Positions 58,375 through 64,000 of a stretch of DNA of 64,000 nucleotides are shown here, one piece after another; positions within the stretch are counted from its first letter, which is position 1; each line of letters begins with the position of its first letter. Location: contig NC_088776.1 in NCBI RefSeq assembly GCF_954871325.1, positions 7,013,985 through 7,077,984 on the forward strand. The letters run 5' to 3'. The stretch is from Gordionus sp. m RMFG-2023. Lineage: Eukaryota > Nematomorpha > Gordioida > Chordodea > Parachordodidae. The position numbers were made by a program, and so were the translations under genes. The notes under the pieces are model-generated. The model was not told where the DNA came from and ran no database searches. It saw nothing but the letters and a program-made list of their open reading frames with translations.

Positions 58375-60700
58375 GTCTGCGTCTCACTTTACTCTCGCAT
58401 AAATGTAACCTTGCATAAAGACATATAACCATTTTAATTAGAACTACCGATATTTTTGCCGATATTGAAATGACCTAATAATAAATGTATTTATTTCAGA
58501 AATGATACGAGATTGGCAGCTATTTTTTTTATATCTTAAGAATATCGATATAACTTAACAACTTGTTATAAAATATTATTTTAAAGGATGCATTTAGAAT
58601 AGAACGATTTAAAATTTGTTCAAAATTGGATCGGTTTTGCCTATCAAAAACCCATCCAAAAAGATAGGCTGATTTTATTTACCGCAATCAACCCAATCCT
58701 TAACATATTTTTGTTTGATTTATAACTAGGTCATAATATTGGCAAAAAATCAGCCATAATTATAATTAACCTTTCGTCGACACCAATTTTACTAAGGCCC
58801 CGTTTGCTCTAAATTTCTGGGCTATCAAACGCCTTTTCAAAATCGCTAAAGCATAGGAAAGGCATTTGACAGGTAATTATTAAAAAGGATAAAATATATA
58901 TGTTGTAATTTTTTTTTTCTTGCAAAAACACCCTCCTTCGGTCCAGATCATGGTTTTAAACCGAAATCAAATCACATATATTTAAAAAAAATTTTTTATC
59001 TATGTATAAATAAAATTTTTATAGATTTTCAAGGCCAGCTAATATAAGTTTACTTAATACTTTTTTTTTTTTTACAAATATAATGAATTATTGGATAAGA
59101 AATGACCACAAAAATATTAAATTATAATATAATTTTTAAATTCAATTTTTTTTTCGTATTATTAGATGATAACTATTTCTCAAAAATCAGATATTATTTA
59201 TTTTTATTTTACTTTTATTAGCGCTAAAACCTGCTATTGAAAATACCTAAAGTCCAATTATTTTTTGATTTCATATACGAAAAAAAAAACGAATAAATTT
59301 TTTTAAAGAGAATTACAATTTTCTTTTTGAATCAATAAGTTTTTAAATATATTGGAAGCAATTTCAATAACATTCCTTTTAAATCCAAAAGGTGCCATCT
59401 TTTTATTATTTTCTGCAAGGGCTTCGTTTTTTTATATCCCCATCTCTCCTCACTCCTCGTGGAATGAACTAACCTACAAATTAAAATAATAGTTGTCATT
59501 ATTTCCCTCATAAATAAATCACGTTTTTTAAAAGCATAGTGTTGTCCGTCACATTAACCTTGAATATTTCTAAAAAAAATATATATAATAAACCTAATAA
59601 TAATATAATATAAGATTCTTTATTGATTATTGGTTTATAATATTTTTTTCTTTTTTAAAAAAAAATAAACTTTATAGCTAATATAATAATTGGCCTAGAA
59701 AACGATGTAAAACTGTATTGGAAAGTGTGGGGGGGGGGGTGAGGCATTTAATTCACGTGATTTGTGTCTGAAATTATTTATTTTATTTTGTAATTATTTT
59801 CCTAAATACTAAATATAATAACTAAAATATTGAATTTTAAAACGTATATCCCTCGTGGCGTGAAAAACAAAACTCTACATTTTTCCCAAATTCACACTCG
59901 CGTTATCGGCGCAAAAGGCTGTTGCATTTCAGAATGAAAGGGCTTGATTATTGGGAATGTTTTTTAATTCTATTATTTGATGAATGCTTTGATATAGAAA
60001 ATGTGATTTCCCTTCAGATCCTCTAAGATGTGTTTCTTAGTTTCAAGAGAATATTTGAGACGCTATTTTTGAGGCTCCACATTTTATGTTTTTGGTTATT
60101 TTTTGAATCAAAAAGGATGATAAGCTATAAGTCTGAAATGCAATAGATAAATAACTAAGCGAATGTTTCATCTTGAGATTAATGAGATAAATGTCTTTTC
60201 GACTATTGCAATATTATCATCACATTAAATGTTATTAAAGTAGGGTTGGATATTATTTGGCGATTCCTTATTTATTAAAGTGGACATATATTTATTTGTC
60301 TCGTTGAATGTTTTTTTCTTGGACTTCTCTATGGCTGCCATTTAATTTTTGTGATTGCATATTATGTAAATTGCATTTGAACTTATTCTCTTTTTCTTCT
60401 TCTTTAATCCGACTATGGTTCCGGTATAGGTAATGCGATTTAATTTTTTTTTCTGTTAACTAATGTTACTCATTCGTTTAAATCTCCATAATTTGTGTAT
60501 AAATATATGGTATAAAATTTTTTAAAAAAAATGAAATATCCAACTAGTAAAAAATTTTACGTAACTAATCAAAAATTATTAAAGTCATATACAAAATTTG
60601 TAAAAATAAAAATCGTGAGAAAGGAATGAAGGGGGGGGGGGTGGTGCGTAAGATATCGAGAGATAAATTAATAGGTGGCGTGTTTGGCGTAATCAAGAGC
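58375..60700. other. Long stretch without recognised genes
   Basis: AT-rich. G11 runs lie at 59729-59739 and 60631-60641. A GC-richer patch at 59850-60060 contains a 31-codon open stretch starting MKGLDYWEC (about 59934) with no support as a gene. The phrase AAGGCCCCGTTTGCT near 58793 may be an element end. Nothing else was seen. Confidence 0.35.
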
Positions 60701-60710
60701 AGAAAATCGG

Positions 60711-61133
60711 GAGGTCTGGCAACCCCGGTCCATAACTTAATAATTTTACATTTTTTGTAAGAGGATTATCTAATTTTCCGAACCCGGCTCAGCCCGACCC
60801 CGAAACTGACTTTTTTTAGTTGTCTCTAAAAGCCCGACCGAAAATAAAATTTGCCCGATTAGCCCGGGAATTTATTTAAATATAGAAATTAATTTTTTTA
60901 AAAAAAATATAGTTTTACATTTTTACAATTGAACATAATCTGGTTTTTATCATTCTAACAAACAAATAAAAAATATTGGGGCCTTGTTTCTTGCAATTTT
61001 TTTTTAAAAAATAAGTCCATTTTATTTCCTAATTTAAGCCCGACCCGGCCCTAATTTAAAAAAAATTAGTCTCGACCCGGCCAGATTCGATGCACATTCG
61101 GGCCGGGTACGAGTCGGGCCTACTTTTGCAGAC
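60711..61133. repeat. GC-marked element (hAT-like MITE)
   Basis: CCCGACCCGGCC- and CGGGCCGGGT-type motifs lie at both sides (60780-60865 and 61030-61120) of an AT-rich core. The right end TTTTGCAGACCTTT and left AGGTCTGGCAACC share AGGTCTG in inverted form. Similar in style to hAT-F. Limits uncertain. Confidence 0.5.
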
Positions 61134-61139
61134 CTTTAA

Positions 61140-62340
61140 TTATTACTCGATTTCTATTACTAATCTGGTAAAAAAAAGTTTTTTTTAAATTTAATTGATA
61201 TAGAACACGGTATTTTTTTTTTAAAAAAATAACGGTTTTTATCTGGTTTATTGAAGGGAAGAAATCGATAATTTTTTTTACCTACCCTACCCAGTTTTAA
61301 AAGGCGAAGAGGGCTGGAAAAAAATTTAATGATAATATAATGAAATTATTTTCATTTTTTTCATTCGTTTTTTAAAATCAATTATTTTTTATTTTTTTTA
61401 TTATGAATTGAAATTTACCATGAACAATATTTTATTATGATACATCGGCGGGGAAAGAGATAAATAATTTTGACTTAATAATAATACTTTTTTTTTGTTC
61501 CCTCTTCCTTTATCTACTGATAATGATATTTTATCGTTTAGGCATTATGACCTGTTAAATATTGGGAATAATCTACTTAAGAAATATCAAAATTTTACCC
61601 CAATATAGGGATGATCCCGTTATGAGAATTCAATGAAAAATACACAACGCAAATGCAGTGCTTTTGGTAAAGTAACATAAAAGTAAAAGTAAGTATCGTT
61701 ACTTTTTTTCTTAGAATGCCAAAAAATAATATATAGAAAAAGCCATACAATGTTGTTTTTTTTATTAAGCATTCGTTGAAATTTTTAAAAATCGAATGGA
61801 GTTTATCTCCCGTATCTTCAACCTTAAAGTTTTTTCGCATTTATTAATCACAGATTAAACGTGTCGATATCTACGTTATTATTTTTTTTAAAAATTTTTT
61901 TCACGTCTTCCTAGTGGATCCGCCATTTACTTGTTAGATGGTTTAATAAACAAAATGGAGTATATAATAACATCGTTTCTATATTTATTATACATCTTAT
62001 TTTGCTATTTATTTCTTATTTCTGATGTTTCACTAATCGACAACTTAGATATGCCACGGCATCCACTCATCGCTATCACATTTAAGTAGAGAAAAAAAAT
62101 GATCTAAAATTGAATAAATAATACGAATACGCTAAGAATACACAATGATATTTATTTGGCTGAAAATTAAAAATCAATTGTAAAAAAATAAACTGTCCCA
62201 TTTGAAAAAAAAATTTAATAATAATTTTTTGATAACCCCCCCCCCCCCCCCCCGGAAAATTGAAAATTTAAATGAATATTGAATATTAATTTAACACATC
62301 TTGATATAGAATAGACTAAATCTAGCTCCGAATAATGTGA
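61140..62340. other. AT-rich stretch
   Basis: An 81-aa minus-strand frame (61595-61840) has no family features. A run of 18 C occupies 62236-62253. Nothing else was supported. Confidence 0.35.
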
Positions 62341-62355
62341 TCCTTAAGCTCAGAC

Positions 62356-63528
62356 CAGAGTTGATAAAGTATCTAGATACAAAAGTGGTATAACCTGTAT
62401 CTAGATATACTTTTATATCGTATCTGTATCTAGGTATATTTTTAGAGGTAACTGATATCTATTTTAGATAGATTTTAGATACTTATTGATTTCATATTTT
62501 TTATATAAGAAAAATAATATTTGAATTTAATTCATTCTATATTATTTTCCTAGTTTATTTTTTTTCGAAAAGATTTCTAAAAATTTTTTTTAATCAATAG
62601 ATTGAGGTCAACATAATAAATTATATTTAATATTTATATTAATTTAATTTATATATATTATATATAAATTATATATAATATATATATGAAAAAAGAAATA
62701 GAAAAAATAATCAACTCAGCATTAGCAGGCCTTTGCCAGTTTTTTAAAACCTATTTTAAAATTCATCTTTATTTCAAAATTAATTGGAGTTAGAGATACA
62801 AATGGAAGAAAATTTAAATTGAAAAAATGTTACAATTAATATAAAGATTAATTGATTAAATATAAATGTCTACAAACTAATTGTAAGCATTTTTAACCTC
62901 TGAAAACAAAAATCAAATCATTTAATATCTGATTTTTTTCAGTACCCTATGGAGGATATGATTTAAGAATAATTATAAAAATTTTGACGCTCGTCAAATT
63001 AATGATTTTTTTTAAAAAAAAAAGGGTTTCGGGGTTATATAGTATATTTAAAGATTATTCCAATTAATAAAATTGTTATTCATAAATTATAAACATCACA
63101 CTGACTGCCGACTAATACCTCGGTAGAAAGATATTTAAGTATGGCTAATAAAACTGTCTTTACAGATGAACGGGGATGCCATAATGATGAAAATTTGAGA
63201 ATGTTCTATTACTGAAATCTGTCAATTATTATTTATAAACATTTAATTATTATATTTTGCATATATTATTAAAATTGAATAATTATTATTTATAATTTAA
63301 TTATATATATTTTGTATAGATGAGATTATCAACTCAATAAGTTTATTTATTTTTTTTTTTAGCTTACTTCAAAATTTGACAATAGAAATTTCAATTAGGC
63401 ATTATGCACACCTTGCATAAGTATCAATGTATCTAGATATTTTTAGACGAAATATTTATATCTGAATAAGTTTTTAGGCGAGGTATCTGTATCGAGATCC
63501 GATTGAAAAGCATCCTTTAACAACTCTG
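62356..63528 (+). mobile_element. hAT-E, internally deleted hAT element, 1.2 kb
   Basis: Ends CAGAGTTGATAAAG and CTTTAACAACTCTG are inverted repeats with one mismatch. Subterminal motifs GTATCTAGATAC and GTATCTAG are repeated at both ends. It holds the C-terminal part of a transposase. No matching 8-bp flanks were seen, so the element is old or was rearranged. Confidence 0.75.
63111..63215 (+). pseudogene. hAT-E transposase C-terminal fragment
   Basis: Open stretch TNTSVERYLSMANKTVFTDE, then RGCHNDENLRMFYY and a stop. This is the S-x-E-R-x-F-S...R-x-x-L-x-x-E dimerisation signature of hAT transposases. The remainder of the gene has been deleted. Confidence 0.75.
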
Positions 63529-63529
63529 G

Positions 63530-64000
63530 TACATAATGTTGGTGAAATTATAGACATACTAACTTTTTATTCCGGTTTTCAGCGCGTAAGTGCTTTTGTT
63601 TACCCGAAAAATTTTTTTTTTATGATTATTTTTTTACCAAAATTTCGAGTGTACCTTTTGATTCGCCCCACTACGTAGAACGGGTGTCGATAAATAGCGC
63701 CAAACTGATTTTTTTTTGATTAAAATGAAAGAAATTTGTAGACTAGCGAGTTTATAATATTAGACATGGATGAAGGTCTCTCCCTATGGGTTTGCTCTAG
63801 AGGTATAATGTGTGCAAAAATTGAGCGTTTTCATTTTACCTTAATTTTTTTAATAAAAAAAAACGTAACTCCGTTGTTTAAACTTGAAGTTGCCTTTTTA
63901 TTAATATTGTCCCTTCAAAATAATTTAACAAAGTTCTAAAATTTTGTCTTCGAAAATTTATCTTCTGCCTTTTTATTTCTTTAATTTCGAAATATATTCC
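63530..64000. other. Right edge of the window, nothing recognised
   Basis: AT-rich with a GC-richer patch near 63660-63700 (CCCCACTACGTAGAACGGGT). No gene or repeat supported. Confidence 0.35.

Overview
This is a very AT-rich stretch of an animal (metazoan) genome, filled mostly with transposable elements. Two things point to an animal host. The first is a split gene for the toprim end of DNA topoisomerase III on the minus strand (3559-4287), with three introns of only 39, 49 and 40 nt. The second is the first exon of a proton/myo-inositol-type MFS sugar transporter on the plus strand (56556-57009). Introns near 40 nt together with about three-quarters A+T suggest a fast-evolving, possibly parasitic invertebrate (a myxozoan- or mesozoan-like lineage would fit), but the species cannot be fixed from the sequence. 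No rRNA, tRNA, operon or CRISPR array was seen.

Layout. 1-3.1 kb: small inverted-repeat elements and a hAT element (hAT-D) with its 8-bp target-site duplication (TSD). 3.5-4.3 kb: topoisomerase III exons. 5.0-5.4 kb: short tandem repeats. 6.5-8.35 kb: a GC-rich element arm followed by about 13 copies of a ~127-bp repeat. 8.6-16.0 kb: three further hAT elements (hAT-F with a perfect TSD, the mirrored hAT-H, and hAT-G). 16.7-20.75 kb: a non-LTR retrotransposon (LINE) on the minus strand with an N-terminal zinc finger, reverse transcriptase, a C-terminal nuclease-like region and a tandem-repeat 5' region. 21.3-22.5 kb: a fold-back element. 25.5-27.9 kb: a decayed LINE of the same family, with a palindromic element inserted. 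29.6-30.5 kb: probable exons of an unrecognised host gene.

30.8-40.6 kb is a nest of elements. A DUF4371/TTF-type hAT (hAT-A) is interrupted by hAT-B1 (TSD CGTATGAT) and hAT-C (TSD AATAGATC/AATAAATC). hAT-B1 in turn carries a 384-bp hAT MITE (TSD AGCTAGCC) and an old LTR retrotransposon (TSD AAATT). 41.1-49.2 kb is a nearly complete Helitron with a Rep-helicase gene, a TC 5' end and a hairpin-CTAG 3' end. 49.3-51.6 kb holds a duplicated small-exon module split by a LINE fragment, then a ~950-bp pyrimidine-only tract. 52.2-55.4 kb is a second copy of hAT-B in opposite orientation. This copy shows the empty sites for two of the insertions in hAT-B1. It also shows that the family is an inverted dimer with two convergent copies of the transposase gene. 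55.6-58.4 kb holds a possible coiled-coil exon, the sugar-transporter exon and a LINE fragment. 62.4-63.5 kb is a further small hAT.

Most genes here belong to mobile elements and are decayed. The two recognised host genes are present only as their 5' parts. The main novelty candidates are the inverted-dimer hAT family, the dated nest of insertions, the roughly 40-nt introns and the long G/C homopolymer runs in otherwise AT-rich DNA.
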